The notes: generated from the sequence alone by a model not told the origin. Positions 9,421-24,825 are shown, numbered from the stretch's first letter. The stretch: DNA of 64,000 nucleotides from Atopsyche davidsoni (GCA_022113835.1 JAILWY010000016.1:13113501-13177500); one strand, 5' to 3'. Numbers and translations: made by a program.

Positions 9421-12400
9421 TTATTAATATTATTTTAATACAAGTATATTTATAATTTTTTTAATAAACCCTTTCTGCTTAATTTTTCTATTTATAATTA
9501 CGGAACGTACTTCCTTATGAAGTGACGGTAGAGCTTGTTGCAAATTTATCTTTCGATAGCTCTCGGTTCCAACCAATGTTAATACCACTTTATAGTCTCA
9601 AGCACCGATTTTTTTTTGAATAAAATGAATTTCATCCTTTAAAAACTTCAAGGCCTGATTTGCCGCATATTTGAAATAGATGCTTGAAATTATCAACGAT
9701 CTAAAACCTTTGCATTATAAAAAGAAACTAAAGTCAATATTTTTTCTAAATGAACTATTTTTCCTAAAAGTTTTTATTATATTTTTATTATATAGTTAGT
9801 TAAAGTAAATATTTAAAACAAATACATTAAATTACTAATAACTAATAAATAGTGTATTTTCATATTAATCATATAATAAAATATAAAATTTAAAGTACTC
9901 AAAATATTTCAAGCGTTCAAAATAAACATAATACAACCAAATAGATTGGTCACCGACGCGGCGACTAAGCACCTTTTAATTTTAATATTCAGCAGGGTCA
10001 AGCAGTTGGGACTCCTACGACAGCCGCTTTTTCACGTTTGTGGATCTTTATTATAATGAGGTTGAGTGCATATATTTTGTAAGTTGAATATATAATTCCC
10101 AGCCAGACCACTTGAACGGCCTCCCGGGGGCCATTTTGAGAGAACCCGTGGAGGTCCATCGTTATTGAGACGCATCGCTTAGCAGTCTATGGCACTAGAA
10201 ATATTTTATGAATATCAATTTTCTTGATAATTTTCATATTCGTATGGCCACAATTTAACCGAAAAATGCCAAACTTTGCCAAAAAAAACAAATTGCTAAG
10301 AAGTAATTATCAGTTTAATTTTTGAGTGCTATTGTCTATCAGTGGTTTCTTCAAACACAACACTTAAAAGTAAATATCCATAATTTCTTTCTAATTTTTT
10401 TGGGTGATTTTATTTTTGGTTAAGAATTAAGTATTTTTACTTAAACAATTTTAGTGTGTTTAATTTAAAAATCCCATAAATGAAAAAAAAATATTCGGCA
10501 AAGTTATGTCATAAAATACTTGCAGAGCAGTTAATAACTTTTTTAAAAACATTTCAGTGATTAGCCTGCCATAAAGGGTGGGTACATATTTCACAGCTGG
10601 ACTAGTTTTGTGTATTGCAAGAGTGTTTGACTAAAGGATTATATAAAATTGGTAATATCAATAAAAGTGGATTTGATTTGCGACAACAGCCGATTTAGAA
10701 AGTAAAATTAAATCACTGAAATGTGGAAAAACTTTGTATCAGACAGGTTTATTCCGAAAGATTTACTGTTTAAAAAACTTGATAGTTAAAAATAATTCAC
10801 GATTTCAATAAAAACTTGACGATATAGTGCTAATCAAACGGTAGCCAATTTATCACAAAAATATAATTTTTCCTTATTTTTTGAATTTCCACAGCATTAT
10901 TATCAATACATTAACAAATGGGTATTCCTTAGAAAAATATTTAATTACTTTAATTATATTAAATAAGATCTCCAATACATGAAATTTTCTAGATAAATTA
11001 AAATTTTTAATAAAAAAACCACTATTATTTTTAAACAAGAAGATAATTTAAACAGCAAACGCAGAGTAAAATATTTATTTCGTATCTATTCAAGCAAAAT
11101 ACATTTCAAAGGCAGCAACAACGTACACCCTTACCCGTGTTCAGTCGCTCTACTTGTTTTGGTAAATCATTATCCTACCTGAATGTGTGGCGCGTTCCTT
11201 AAAAATATTTATATTCGTGTGTGGTCACATTTTTCCTATTCCGAAGACGCTCGAAGCAATAGAAGTTCGCCCTGAATTTTACGACCTACTTTCACGACCT
11301 CGGGCACCAGGGAGGACTGTGCTCCAGGAGGAGAGTGGGGTGGCGTTTTTATGCAAAATGCGTACATAAAAATATAAATAAGTAATTTCTCTTATAAAAA
11401 TGGAATTATTTTGTAAGCTACTCTGGTTTGCATAACAGATTAAAAATTTCTACGAAAAACTAGATTGGTTTGAAATATTTAATGTATCAACAATAAATAC
11501 GAAAAAAAAATTATTCTAATATTTTAAATATTAAAATAATTATATGTGGCTATTCCCTGATCCTGACCTCAGGTTGTAGGGCTTACAATGTGTAGCTTAG
11601 GTGGTAGAGTACATGTATTTATCAATATGAAAAATGGCTAGGAGATAACTACCATATTTGTTTGAAATTGCTTTCGAATTTTAAGAGCTTCTTCAGTTTT
11701 GAAAGACGAAAGCATTTACATAATCACACAGCTTCATATCCTTTGAGCTATTTTAATATATATATTTGTAGATTAAGACCCATTGAAAAAAGTATGGTTT
11801 TTATTAACATTTAAATACACATTGACTATAAATACGCTATTTTCTAAAAAATAATTTATATTTCGTAGAATATAACAAAATTCTCAATAATGAGAGTATA
11901 TTTTAAATAATATTGGAAACGACAAACCATAGTTTTTCAAATCTTTAATTGTATAAACATCTGAAAAGAATCATAGAAAATCTTTGGAATATACATTTTT
12001 TTTAAAATAAATTAGACACTTTCATTGCTTTACAAAAGATTTCATTAAAATACTTCCATAAAATGTACTATCAACGTGCTTGATATGAACAAAGATTGTT
12101 ATCTAGACGTCTCCAAAGACCAAGGTTAGAAAACTTTAAAATCTTCAAAGTAAATGGGACGGTTTAAGTTGTACGAGCCCTAAGCACATTATTTTAGAGT
12201 TTTCTAGATAAGGTGCTTTTTAGTTCATAATCACATAGAAGAACGCCATTTTATATGAACAAGCGGCTTAAACCAAGAAATTCGGTAGGTAAATAAAGCG
12301 TCAATCCGGGAGATGATGGGTGACATCCTCATAGGAAAATTCTGAGTTACTTTGCCACATTTAAAAAAAAAAACGGAATAACAACTTTTTATACTATACC

Positions 12401-13907
12401 TCATAAACATTAGGGACTGCAACGTAGAATGGCTATATTTTTTAGAGTTATAGAAGAAGCATTTTTTCAGTCATTTTTTTTTTTTATAAATATATTAACA
12501 AGTTAACTTTCAATCATGCTATATGGTGTCTCAAATTTTATTGCCCTAATAAATATTCAGTAACTATACTAGCATAAACTTTGCTCATAATTTCGGTGTA
12601 ATATATAAAAAATAATGTTTCAATAATGCCTTAATCTCGTATCACTCATCACGCGCAATAAATTCCAACATAAAATTTATAGGTCTGAAGAACACGCTGG
12701 AAAATTGTATAAGCTCTTAAAACAAGCGGCTGAAACCAAGGAAGGTTGCGCCTTATACTTCAAGAGGCTGTGGGTATTTGTACGTCACACGAATACTACG
12801 TGAGAGTTGAAGCAGGTGTCTCTACGAAGGCTTTGCACCGGAAGAAGGGTTCAGCGCGCACTTGGAGAGATGTTACAATTGTGATAATTTAAATTGCAGA
12901 TTAGATTAAATCATTAACAGGCGAATGGAACATTTTTTCCCTAGAATTTAATTTTACCTGCCACGAGTAAAACTTAGCTATCTAAAAAAAATTCATTTCT
13001 AAATAACATTGATTTACATTTATTAAAATATTTTTTTAATAACTCTTTGATCAGACAGTATTTCATTACTAACAAATAAACTGTTTGATGAAGAAAAAAA
13101 ATATGATTATATCACTTACCACGACTGGTTTAAATAATACAACTCCAAATAAAAGGCCATATGGATAACATATCACAATAAATTTCATTTGTATTTTACA
13201 GCCTTCAAAAGACTCTAGAGTTAGTTTCCATTCTTTGAAGAGCTTTCCAGACACGCAAATCTAATGACACTATTGAAATACCCTGAAAGGTAAAGGCGCT
13301 TTCAACTTATTATAGTAATCTCATTGCCAATTATCTTTCCTACTTTTTATTCAAACTTGATGTTGTATTAATTAAATCAGTCTTCTGAGGATAAGTGCAT
13401 GACTATTTGGCAGTAAATGAATCCGTTTTATCAAAAAAGGTGGTTATCAATTATTTCAAACGTAAAACCATAAAATGCTGAATACTCGAAAAGTTGAATA
13501 CAGACATAATCATCTTCTACCGTTTATCTATCGATTGAAAGTCTCTAATTCTTTTAGAGTAGTGCGGTAATAGACTCATCGTTTTCAAATTATCTAATCA
13601 TGTAAGTCTTCGGCTAGAAAGCTGAAGTTAAATATTTTAATTCATGGATATTTGACTTTAAACCGAGATTATATTTAATGTTTATAGATACCAAGCATGT
13701 TTTGAATTGAATAACTTAAAAAAAGTTTTCAGTTTTGATTAAGATTTTTTTTCAGCGCTGTTAAACTTTTTGAATATTTAGAGATTACGGTTAAAGTTGA
13801 CTGGTAAAAAAATGTAATCAAAAGATAAAGCGGATGTTTCTTTAAAAACATCAATTTTTAAAAAAAATTCACAAACAAAAAAATAATGAGGAAGAGAAAA
13901 TAGAAAG

Positions 13908-13950
13908 AAACGTGAAAAATCAATCGCTCAAGTATTTTACAAATATTTAC
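13908..13950 (+). repeat. Possible fragment of family A 3' arm
   Basis: GTGAAAAATCAATCGCTCAA followed by GTATTTTACAAATATT resembles the family 3' arm (GTGGAAAATCACTCAAG..). The GAAACCGGTCAC module is missing, so this is a weak call. Confidence 0.3.
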
Positions 13951-16489
13951 AATATTCTACTTGTGTTTTTCTATTACTAACTAACGTATATCTAACGTAT
14001 CTAAACTCAAGGTAAATTTTTTTAAAAAACATTTAAGTACAACGTATCAACTTAAAAAAGCAACATAAAGCTCTTTAGTCTTCCTGGATGCTGGAATGCA
14101 CCGGGAACGTTTTCAGTGAGGAGGGTAGCAGAATTCTTGGCTTGATGAGACAGGGAGCTGTTGAACTCCAAAACTCTGATTGAAATTTACTCCGAGCCTC
14201 GTTTCAGCTCTCGAAACGACAACAGTACACAATTAATTTATTAGTTGATGTCATATCATTGACTATGTGCATTTTATTATGTATTTATGAGCATGAAAAA
14301 GGTTATTTTTAAATTTGATTAATAAGTTTGTAAAGCAAATATTTTTTTTTTAAATTTAAAATCATTAAAATTATACATAATAAGAAAGGAATAGTAGCTG
14401 ATAATAATATACAAAGGTAGTTGAAAATATTGCAATATTGATTAAGGAAACGTGTTCTTCAAAGAGCCATTTAGGTCAAGATTGTTAACATTGTTAAATA
14501 AATAAATTGAATGCTTTCAAATAAAAGGAGATAATGATGCTGAAAGGTAATAAAACCGACAATTACTGAAAAAATTGAGGTCGTTTCCAAGTCCCTTCGA
14601 GCGCCCAGGGAAATCTTCACATCTACTTTGTTTAAAAATGGCAGCGTCCGCCATCTTCGGGGACTAATTTTATTATATCATTAATGGCTTAACTTTTTCT
14701 GCGAATTTTTCAGCCACAAATGAACTTAAACTAAGAATAATTAATAATATAATTTTTCTTCCAGACTGGTATTCAATTCTCGCTCGCTCTTTCACAAATT
14801 ATATTTTTTCATTAAAAAAGTTTATGGCTGTGACTTATTTATGAGTGATTTTGGTAAAGTTTTGCTAGTATATGTCGGACTCCGGTATGGTTTTTTTTTA
14901 TATAATTAATATCTTAAGTTATAGAATAAAGGAAGTTACAAAGTAAATAAGTAGTCGTAGAAACAACGTATCTCTCAAACAAGCACGTAAGCATTCTTTA
15001 GATTCTCTATGGAAACAATGAAAACTTTTTGACTCGATTGCCCATATTTTTATGTAATGGCTTACAGCAAAGAGAAGATATGCATTGTTTAATGCACCAA
15101 AATACTTACATGTATGAAAATAAAATAGCTTTATGAACTTTACACAACTATACTTCACAAATACGGGCTTTTATCTATGTGGCAAATGTTTTATAACAAA
15201 AATACTTGTATTTTTTAGAATTACTATTACCAGACTAAAAAAAATAATCTTTTAGTTTGTAATATGATACACAATATTTTAAATGAAACAAAAAAGAAAT
15301 TTATATTATAAATTATATTATACAAGTACATACAACTCTGATTAACTTATAATATTGAAATTTATGCAATTTACGATGAGTGATATGAGTCAATATGAAT
15401 AAAATTGTTATAATTTTTTTTAGGTGAGAATATTATATTTAGGAATATTTGAAAATAACATTATATAAACGCCTTGAGAAAATAAAGCTTTATATTTATT
15501 TTATTGATATGGGAATATACCAAAACATGAAGTATTTATAGTACAACCGAAAAAATATCGACAATGACAGATTACCGACTGTTTAAAATAGATAACAAAA
15601 AATACAGTGTTTTTTTTATGTTTGACAATGCCCGGGTATGAATGTTGTCCTTAAAGTATAGAAAATTATACTTCAATATAGTGAAAACAGCATTTTACCT
15701 AAAACAAGTCCACACTCTGAAATTCTAATGGCGCGTTGTCAGGCCATGATTGATGGTCTCTCGAGTCCGGAGTACTTCACGCCTTTATTTCAGAACTCCG
15801 TCGTTCGAACCCCAGAACTTTTCGGTCAATTTTTTTTCAGTATCAACATATTATTTTTTTAACAGAGTGCTTTATTATTTATCCTTGTAACGACCGCGTC
15901 CTCAGGTATTTTTCAGAATAGCAGGGTATTCATAAAAAGTATCCCAAATTAAAAAATATTTAATTTTAAGCTATAACTTGAGTACCCTTAAGAAATTCTC
16001 GCAAGTACTCTACTTTTTCATAAAGCTTAAAATTTTCTTTGCCTCTTTTGGATACTTTTGAGTTTTAAACTTAATTATATTAAAGTTTCATTGCCAACTT
16101 TATTTTTTGTAATAAAATGAAAATAAATAATACTATCAATTATAAATACATTTTCGAAGTACTTGAAAAATAATAGTTTTTTAAAAGTATAAAGATGATT
16201 TGTATCTTTCAACAAAATTTCAATATCTTTGCAAAGTGAAGAATGTCAAATCGGAATGAAGAGTAATTAAGATAATACTGTTTTAAACTGGAAAGATGAA
16301 AGTAAAATAATAGATATTAAAATAGCCGGGCAGGAGTTTGTCTGCCTTAAACAATTATAAATATTTATATATCTAGAAGCTTAAAAAGATAAATATCTTT
16401 AAATCTAGAAACTGGAGTCTGAGTGGCAAAACCGCCCACATTTATAGTTGGTTCCAATCTTTATGATTCTTGATAATATTATATATATA

Positions 16490-16798
16490 CTAGTAATGTA
16501 GCCCGTCACAAAATGACGAATTTGATGAACGATGCGTCTAAATTCTCGCGGTTAACGACATCTCGCGGCGAAGAAGTGAATTATATAATTAAAGTTTAGC
16601 TAAAGCATATTTTAAAGTTTATGAATGAAAATATTATCCTATCGTCTTGAAATTCGGCACATAGCTGCGGAAAAATTTACTTAACTTATGTGCAAAAAAT
16701 CAGCGTTGTATCTTTTAAGATATTCTATACAGAACGGAAAAATGAAACATACATACAAACATACAAATAAACACACAATGGCTATTATTATAGTAGAT
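16490..16798 (+). mobile_element. Family E dispersed repeat, copy 1
   Basis: It begins CTAGTAATGTAGCCCGTCA and ends CACACAATGGCTATTATTAT then AGTAGAT. The same ends and several internal blocks (AAATTCGGCACATAGCTGCG, ATTATCCTATCGTCTTGAAA) recur in inverted orientation at 48261-48960. There is no open frame and no terminal inverted repeat, and superfamily and target duplication are unclear. The CATACATACAAACATACA tract before the end is typical of a retroposon or Helitron-like tail. Confidence 0.65.
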
Positions 16799-18679
16799 AT
16801 TGAGTTTTACAAAATAGACTATAAATATTGAAAAAAACAATTAATCGATACCATTGAATCTAAATTACTGTTTTATTAGAATTCAATATTTTAATTCGCT
16901 TCATAAATCTTTAAGGCTTAGTGCTGGATTATAAAAAAATAAAAACGGTAAATGATTTTGAAATTCCCCTGTTGTTTACTGCCGTAGCGTATTTAGACAT
17001 GAAATATTTTTTTGCACGCAAGCATTCTTTGACTGATTGCACGTGAAGGCCTTTTGTTAAAGTTAACAAATTACAACGCAGAAGTAGTTTATGAAGATAA
17101 ACAGGGAGTGTCGACAATACGTTATGTTTTTAACAACATACTCGTCAACTTTATAAAAAGGTACCGTATTAATGAAAAATAATAATAATAGTTTCGGTAA
17201 AATCTACTCTTCATGTAATTAAAATTGTTGAAAAGTCATATATTTTTTTTAGAAAATGTGATATATTTTAAAATCCAAAAAAAAAGTCGTATCTCTTTTG
17301 GTAATTTTATTTTCGTGAGTGATTTAACATGTTCCTTGAATAATTCAAAAATACTTTTTTTTACCGGATAATAATAAACTATGTGCTTAACAACAACTAT
17401 TCATCTAATTTTCTTAACTCATATTATAATATGAATTTAATAGGCGTATTATACGAAATATCAAATTATTATTATTATTTTTTAAGTTAATATTTGTTCA
17501 CAGATTTCCTATTTTCTTTTAAATTAATACAAAACTCATGACCTTTCCAAACATTAACTAAGATAATTTTTTTTTTTATTAATTTGGTTTAGATGCGTTT
17601 ATTTTTTTATTGTAAGCATAAATGCTTGCAACAATGAAATGTTGTAATAAAATAAAAGGAAAAACAATCAATATATTATACAAGTATCAATATATTTTGG
17701 CAGAGTAATGTTGTTTTTTTGATGCAAAGCTAAAATTACAAGGATAATTTTTTTATCGTTTTCATTTACACGATACTAGCATTTTATTAAAAATAAGACT
17801 AAAGTAATTTAAAAATCTCAGGTACTTAATTGTTAGTCAAACAGCATCATACTTTATGATATATTTACTATAAATTTTTGATCACATTATGCATAAATTT
17901 TGAGCTTCAAATAAGATCTAAAAAGTTAAAATAATAAATAAAAAAATGTATTTTATTTAAATTTAATTTTATTAATTTCCTCTAAATTGACATTAACTAG
18001 GATTTCATTAGTGTAAAATAACGATGAATATTAAAAAATGATTGTTTTTTTTTTAAATTATCAATATAAGACATGTAAATAAAATATATACCAAATTTAG
18101 ATTCACAAACAAAACATCGCGACGAGACTAATTTTTACTAATTTTTCTCACGGAGTAAGGTTTGATGGCCACGTTACTCATCTTTCTATTACCGATTCTC
18201 CAGCAAATAGAAATATAGATTAAAATATAATTTCGAAAATTATGTGTTTATAGTTAAACCAAAAATATTTCATAAATTTAGTTTATTCTCCTGTAGATTT
18301 CCATGAAAATGTTCGATTAGAACAAACAATCGTATTGATTAAAAACTAATAGTGATGTGAGGATTTCATTGTGTTCGGCGTCGTATTGTTTGTCGTTCTA
18401 TCAAAACCTCCTTTCCTTGTAATGAAACGAGGTAAATAAGAACAAACACGGGAGGGAGAAGGGAAAAGGAAGACGGAGTACACAACACTGGCGGCGTGTT
18501 GGCGCTCCTAATGGCACTCATTAATTATTTCTTGATTGATGTACAAAAACACTTTTTAATTGTCGACGTCCCGTGACGTAATCATGGATGCAGACGTAGA
18601 AAACAGGGAGTTGAATATTTGAAAAAATATGCGCATAATCATAATCAAGCCCAAAAATCACTAATATAAACACATATGC

Positions 18680-18701
18680 ATATATATATATATATATATA
18701 A
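18680..18701. repeat. (AT)n microsatellite
   Basis: About eleven alternating AT units without interruption. Confidence 0.9.
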
Positions 18702-20920
18702 ATTTTACTAACCGACGAATTAACCCTTGATGATTTAAAATTTTAAAGCAATTTAAAGTTTTTTATTTATATATATTTATTGCCGGTGTATTTCCAACGT
18801 AATTGAATAGAAATGTGTGTTTTCCTGTATTAAAAACACTTTTGGGGTTGTAAAATAAATGCAAACAACTGCGGTACAGCAGGGGATTCGAGGAATTTGG
18901 CAAGTTGTTTGTGTTGAACGTTAAAAAGAAGGCCACAAACTCAAATTTAGTTATATTTTCAAAGCATATTCCATGCATATTTTTGGAGGCGCTGAAAAGT
19001 GCATTTGAACTGCGTTTGAACAAGCGATAAAACTATTTTTACTTGCAACTCTTCTTCTTGTGATAATACATTGTTGCATAAAATATAAATCTTTTTATTT
19101 TTGTGTAATTTAATTTAAGGTCAAATAATTTTTTTTAGAAGTAGGTATAAATAATTTAATATGTACTCGTAAGTGCCATGATTTTTGAACGTGGAATTTA
19201 AACTTACAAATAATTATATTACAGGAAGGTATAGTAGGATAAACAAATAATAATATACAGTTGAAAACAAATATGATTTTAAAAACCGCACGTTTGAGTT
19301 ATTTTCAAGAAGGAAATTTGAGATATCAAATAAAAATTATTATACAATTTGTCCATTCTTTGAATTTTTAAAATATTAAAATTTAAAAGATTTCAATAAT
19401 TTTCATAAGCAGGTGAAACTGTTCAAGGCCTTTGCAAGAGCTCTGCCTAAAGAATACTTTTTATGTAATTTAAAAACTTTTACAAATTATGAGTATCAGG
19501 ATGAACCCATCAAAGCGAAAACTTGATAAAAACAGATAAAACACCAACTTCTTGTCGTAAATTAAAAAAGGATCGCACTAAGTCAAAAAAACTTTGATAA
19601 GCTCTGAAAAGTTCAAGTAGCGTAGAACCTTATGTCTGATTAACCCTTTATTAAGATAATATTTAAAAAATCACCTCTGTGGATTCAAAACATGTAAAAT
19701 ACATGTATGTCTTAAAAAATATTTTTCCACACAAACGAGCTTCTTACTTCGATCTTATCGAAAAATGTTCGAAGATTTTGAGAATCGTTTTATCTTTATG
19801 ATTAAATTTAATTGTTGTATTTCTGTTCTGTAAGTTAACAGTTTTTTTAACAAGTCATTCATAAAAATCGGAGCTTCAAGTTTAAACCACCAACGTTATG
19901 AATAACAGTTTGTCAATAGAATTTTTTCACAAACTAAAATATTTATAAAAAATTCTGTCCTGAAAAAGTAAAGGTAGTTTCAGAGTGCAGTTTGAATGAA
20001 TGGTTCATTACGACTGCGCCGAGTTTCTGCAGAACCAGGTCAAGGAATAGCGGCTACACGTGACGCCGCTGTACTAAAAACCTTGCTATGGACTTTACGG
20101 GATACGTTCGGTCTTATTTATATAGATACGATGATAAAATATTAATTGAAGTGACCATCAACACCTTAAAAAAAACCAAATAGTAATTGGTACACTTCTT
20201 TGGCGACCGTAGAATTCCGGACTCAAAACTGGAGAATACAAGAAGTTTGTCTCGATTTTCATCAATTTCTCTGTTCCGATTCCATGTATATCATAAAAAT
20301 AAAGTTGCAAATTATACGCGGCAATGGAATAACAGAATAGGTTTATAAAGTGCTCTTAACTAAAATCCTTAGATTTATACTTTTTAATCACTTTAAAACT
20401 GCTGTTTTATTAAAATACAACCTCGACACGCATTTTTCATAATCCAATGAAATGATGCTAGTCGTCAAATGTCACTCGTATTAACGCAGTTGCTCAGCAA
20501 TTCTTCTTACTGATGACTGCCTTGCCCCTTCTTAATCATTCAAAGTTCTCTGATGAGAGACTCATTAAAAAAAGTCTTGCTTGTTAAACCATTATTAATA
20601 CTTTTATAAAAGAAATACACATTAATTTTAAAATGTAATAACGTTAATATGAAGTCTAGATTGTGTATATAAAGATTTTGTAAAAAAATTCCAATCCATA
20701 GTCTAAAGTCATTATTAAAATTATGAGATTGCGGTTGAGAAGCACAATAAGAATTTTTAATAAGATTCTTTACAAGATTTTTTAAATCAGTTTCAACATC
20801 AGCGTGAATCTACAAGGGGATGTTTGTGGAGTTAATTTTGACTTTGGACACAAACGATTTCCGACCAGAGCTCATAATTAGAGCGTACTGCGTTTTTATC
20901 CGTCATTTTTAATATTTTCC

Positions 20921-20960
20921 GACCGATGGCGACCGGCTGCGACCGGAAGCGACCGGCACA
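20921..20960. repeat. Four decamers of GACCGRNNNS type
   Basis: Four consecutive 10-bp units read GACCGATGGC, GACCGGCTGC, GACCGGAAGC and GACCGGCACA. GACCGR is kept and the other bases vary. The period is close to one helical turn. It lies in a GC-richer islet (20870-21060) within the probable dpr intron. Confidence 0.7.
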
Positions 20961-23900
20961 TCCCAGGAAACAGTTGAAATTCGAAATTGGAACCTTTTCC
21001 CCATAATTGTGTTTTTTACGAGCGGCCTCGCAAAGAAGAGAAACGCCGGAGTTGTGTCGTGTGACTGAGGCATTTTCTTTGTTAGTTTTTTTTACCTTTT
21101 TTCATCATTTATTTTAAAAACCCTAAAACTTGAAACTCAAAACGCTTTTGATACGCGCATTGAATAAATAATTTTATTTTTCAAATAGGATTTCAGCGGC
21201 GAGGACTAAAAAATCAAGTAATTGTGAACTTTTAATTTTTCACTTTGAACAAAGATAAACGAAAAAGTTTTCATGTTATAGATTCTAAAAATTGGATCCA
21301 CGCAATACGATAACGATTGAAATTTACATTTTGTGAACAACAAACACGAATACCCAAACAGCCGGGAGATTACGATCATTTTTGGTTGTGAAAGCTTTTG
21401 CCTTTCAAATGCCTCTTCATAAAAGGCAAAAATACTATCAATAAATTTTTTTAAAAATCTTTTTGTTGTTCAGTTATATTTATTTGTTGTTGAGTATTGA
21501 AAATTAAATAAGTGTGTCGTGAACAATTCGTGAACATTACAACTACTTTTTTTGTAGATAAGATGATTCCTAGATGAAAGTATTAAAATTTTAGTTGTTT
21601 TGCCTCTTAGTTTTAAAATAATTGTACCGTTACACATGTCTCATTTTATTATAAAACATAAAAATACCAAAGACTTTTGTGATTAGTCTTATTCCTTTTG
21701 ATACTGCTTTTGTGAACTCACAAATCAATTCGAATTTGTTGGTTTGTGTATTTCTCTAGCAAAATTTACAATATAAAATTCATATCTTTCGCTTTTTCTA
21801 AGTACGTAACATCATACTCACTTGACTTCAAAAGGCTGTGAATAATGAAAATTTAAATATTTCAGCATACAATTTTTCGTGTAATAATTGATTAAGGAAA
21901 TACGCCCTCGGAGATGATGAACGTAAAGTAAGCCAGCGAGACAAGCGGTCCGGCCATTAATTCTAGTAAAATGTTCCATAACAAATTACCGCCCGCCTGA
22001 CCTTAACCACGCCAGACAATGCACTGTCAGCCGCCATTACAATAGGAAACCATAAATTAATTATTATTTAGAACCATAAATAATATCTCCAAGGTAATAG
22101 GTTCGCCGAAAATCATTTACACAGACCGCGACAAATATGTTGTACTTAGTCGGGTTCAAGTGAGCACTTGGGGTGAGGTCGTTTTTAGTAAAAATCGATA
22201 CTGTTTAAAACAGCACAATGTTACGGTGGAATGACACGAAAATGTTTGAGTAGAGCTGTGAATATGTTCAAACGCTTTTTTTCCAGGAAATTGGTTTGGG
22301 AGGTTTGCGAGGTCTTTATCTTTATATTACGAGCAAGAGATATCCATGCTGAGATATTTTCAGATTGAGTTTCAACCGCACAGCTATGGAGACGATGGCA
22401 AAGAGCAGGTGGGCAAACATTCAAAAGCAATTGCGATTGTGTTTGACAAAATAAGTTTCCGAGAGTCGTTTTTTTAATTAATAATGAAATCACAAAGAAT
22501 CTGCACTAGAAAAATATAGTCATACAGAATTATCTCACATTTAAATCCATTGTTAATTTTAAATTTAAATTAGTTTGTTTGTTTCAGAATCAAACCCATA
22601 ACAATTAAGTGTGCTATCAGCTAAACGACAATACAGTTTGAACTAGTTTTAATGCTGCAATATCCAATGACTTGATAATCTCTATTGCTCAAAGTCATAA
22701 ATGTTTTTGGCTGTTTTGACATGACTGGAAAGAATGTTTTAAAGTTTTCAAAACAAAATTATAAATAAACAGCTTGAACCAACAAGTAAAGCCTTTCTGT
22801 GGATATTCCATATATATTTTAAGATGCTTCTACTGGTTATTTATTTAAAATGGTACATCCAAAATATATACTAAAGTAGCTAACAGCGTTAGAACGATCA
22901 TGAATACTGAGACATGGAGTAAATCTATCATTTTTTTTGTAAAAAAATAACATATATTTCACTTGGAATAATACTGAAAGTATCTCCCATCTTTCTCGGA
23001 AATAAAGAAGATAATCGAAAAACACAAAAAAGTGCGAAAATATAATACCGAACAGTCGGTTTTTTTTTCAATATATGTTGTGCGTTTGCAATTTCACAAA
23101 TCCAATATGAGCTAGACGCAGACATACTGGCGGATCGGTCCTTTCACTCTCCGTCCCAGGCTATTAACTAACAGTGCGTCACCCCAATAGGGTAACCAAG
23201 TATCATCCGACCCAAGAACGCTTTTATAAGTCAAACAAAAGAATAGTAGTTGTAAATATTATATGCAGAATATTAGAAATACAATTTAAAACAGATTGTC
23301 GTAGAAAATAAATTACGGATGGTGACAATTGATAACCCTGCACCGGAAGCCAAAAGCACGATAAGGGTATATTTTAATTTATCTAGGTCTAGGAGAAAAT
23401 CTGAAGCAGAGCTTGTCCGTGTATGTGGGGACTTATATAAATAACCAGCTCTTCGCGTCTGCCGCTGAAGAACAAGCCATTCCCGAATTACTTTCTAAAT
23501 TGAATATTGATTGCCGGCTCTGATTAAGCGGGTGGCTCTGAGGCGAAAGCGTGAATGCGTTCCGAATGGAAATCATCTCCTATCTCCTGTAAAAGTCGAT
23601 TTATCATTAAAAACCAAGATAGAAAAATATTCCTTATTTCATCCAGGCAATTGATACCCATTGAAGTATTTCCAAATTTTAAATATGCAACAAACGTTAG
23701 AGGGTTGATAAATACACCAGAGCGTCGTTTTTAAAAATTTGCTACGAAATAAAACATTTCATATGATTTTAATGATTTTATGATTTCAATAAATAAAAAC
23801 CGACGTTAAAAATCTCTATAAGCCACATTTATAATGATATTGTTTAGTGGCGCTTTCAGTTTTCAAGAGCTTATTCTGACATATTTTTAGACTTGTTAAA

Positions 23901-24825
23901 TCTTGAAAGAATAAAGCTTAAAAAATATCGTAATCTATTAGCTTTTTTGCTTTTCATATAAGCATAAGTTTCAATTGTTTTTTTATTAATCAAGATGTAG
24001 TTATCTTCGTTACACAATAGCTTTATATAATTTTGCTTTTAATTAAACGATAACCTTTGATACAAAAAAACGTTTATTTGCTGGAAGATATTACATTATA
24101 TAATAATTACGACGCACATTCGTCACAGGATGATATTATCTTTTTATTTGATTATTTGATTCTTGATCAAATCAGAAAACCGACATTACACGAGAGAGGC
24201 AAATTTGGCATGATGTGATGAATTGTAATATACTTTATTACATTTACAGTTTAAATCAAATCTCATTGTTCCACGATGATATTTATGTTTTATAATATTT
24301 TTTTGATTTACATTAATTCCAAAAAAAATGTTGAAAACTGTTTTATAAAATGGGAAACCTTCATTATAGATTATACAAGAGTTTTCTATAGTAATATTTT
24401 TGCAGCTGCTCTTTGTTATTGAAATTGTTTTCTTAGGTTTAATGTCGTTTGCGATTTGAAATTGCGTTTCTGGAACTGGAGACATTTTAAAGAAAATCAC
24501 TTTTAAATGTTTCTGAAATATTAAATGAATAGAATGGTTCTTTAACAAAATTCAACATTTTTTAGAAATGTGAGTTCTGAAAAAGGATTCAATCTTAAAT
24601 ATTAGCTTTTTTAATTAATGAAACAAACTTCCTAGTAAATTATAACATATTTATGTTATAAAATTGATTTTGTAACTTTCAATATTAATTTATGAATATA
24701 ATTTTTTTTTTATTAGGTCTTTAAATTTAAAATGTGTTGACACCGTCAAAATATATAAGAGAGTATAATATAAATTTGAGATTCTATAAGATGTAGTGTT
24801 TTTTTTAAACTAAAAAGGTACTCAC

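Larger units (their letters stand above)
8886..24825 (-). other. Probable first dpr intron, ~16 kb
   Basis: The right limit depends on the candidate first exon at 24826. Inside are a tRNA-like element (9055-9420), a weak family A fragment (13908-13950), family E copy 1 (16490-16798), an (AT)n tract (18680-18701) and a decamer repeat (20921-20960). Modest GC-rich islets lie near 11190-11345, 12680-12870, 18370-18510, 20870-21060, 21900-22030 and 23110-23230. The remainder is AT-rich sequence with no gene I can support. Confidence 0.45.

Noticed and set aside
15715..15835. Possible tRNA-like stretch with GTCGTTCGAACCCC
   Set aside because: The box B-like word is present but no convincing box A or acceptor stem pairs with it.
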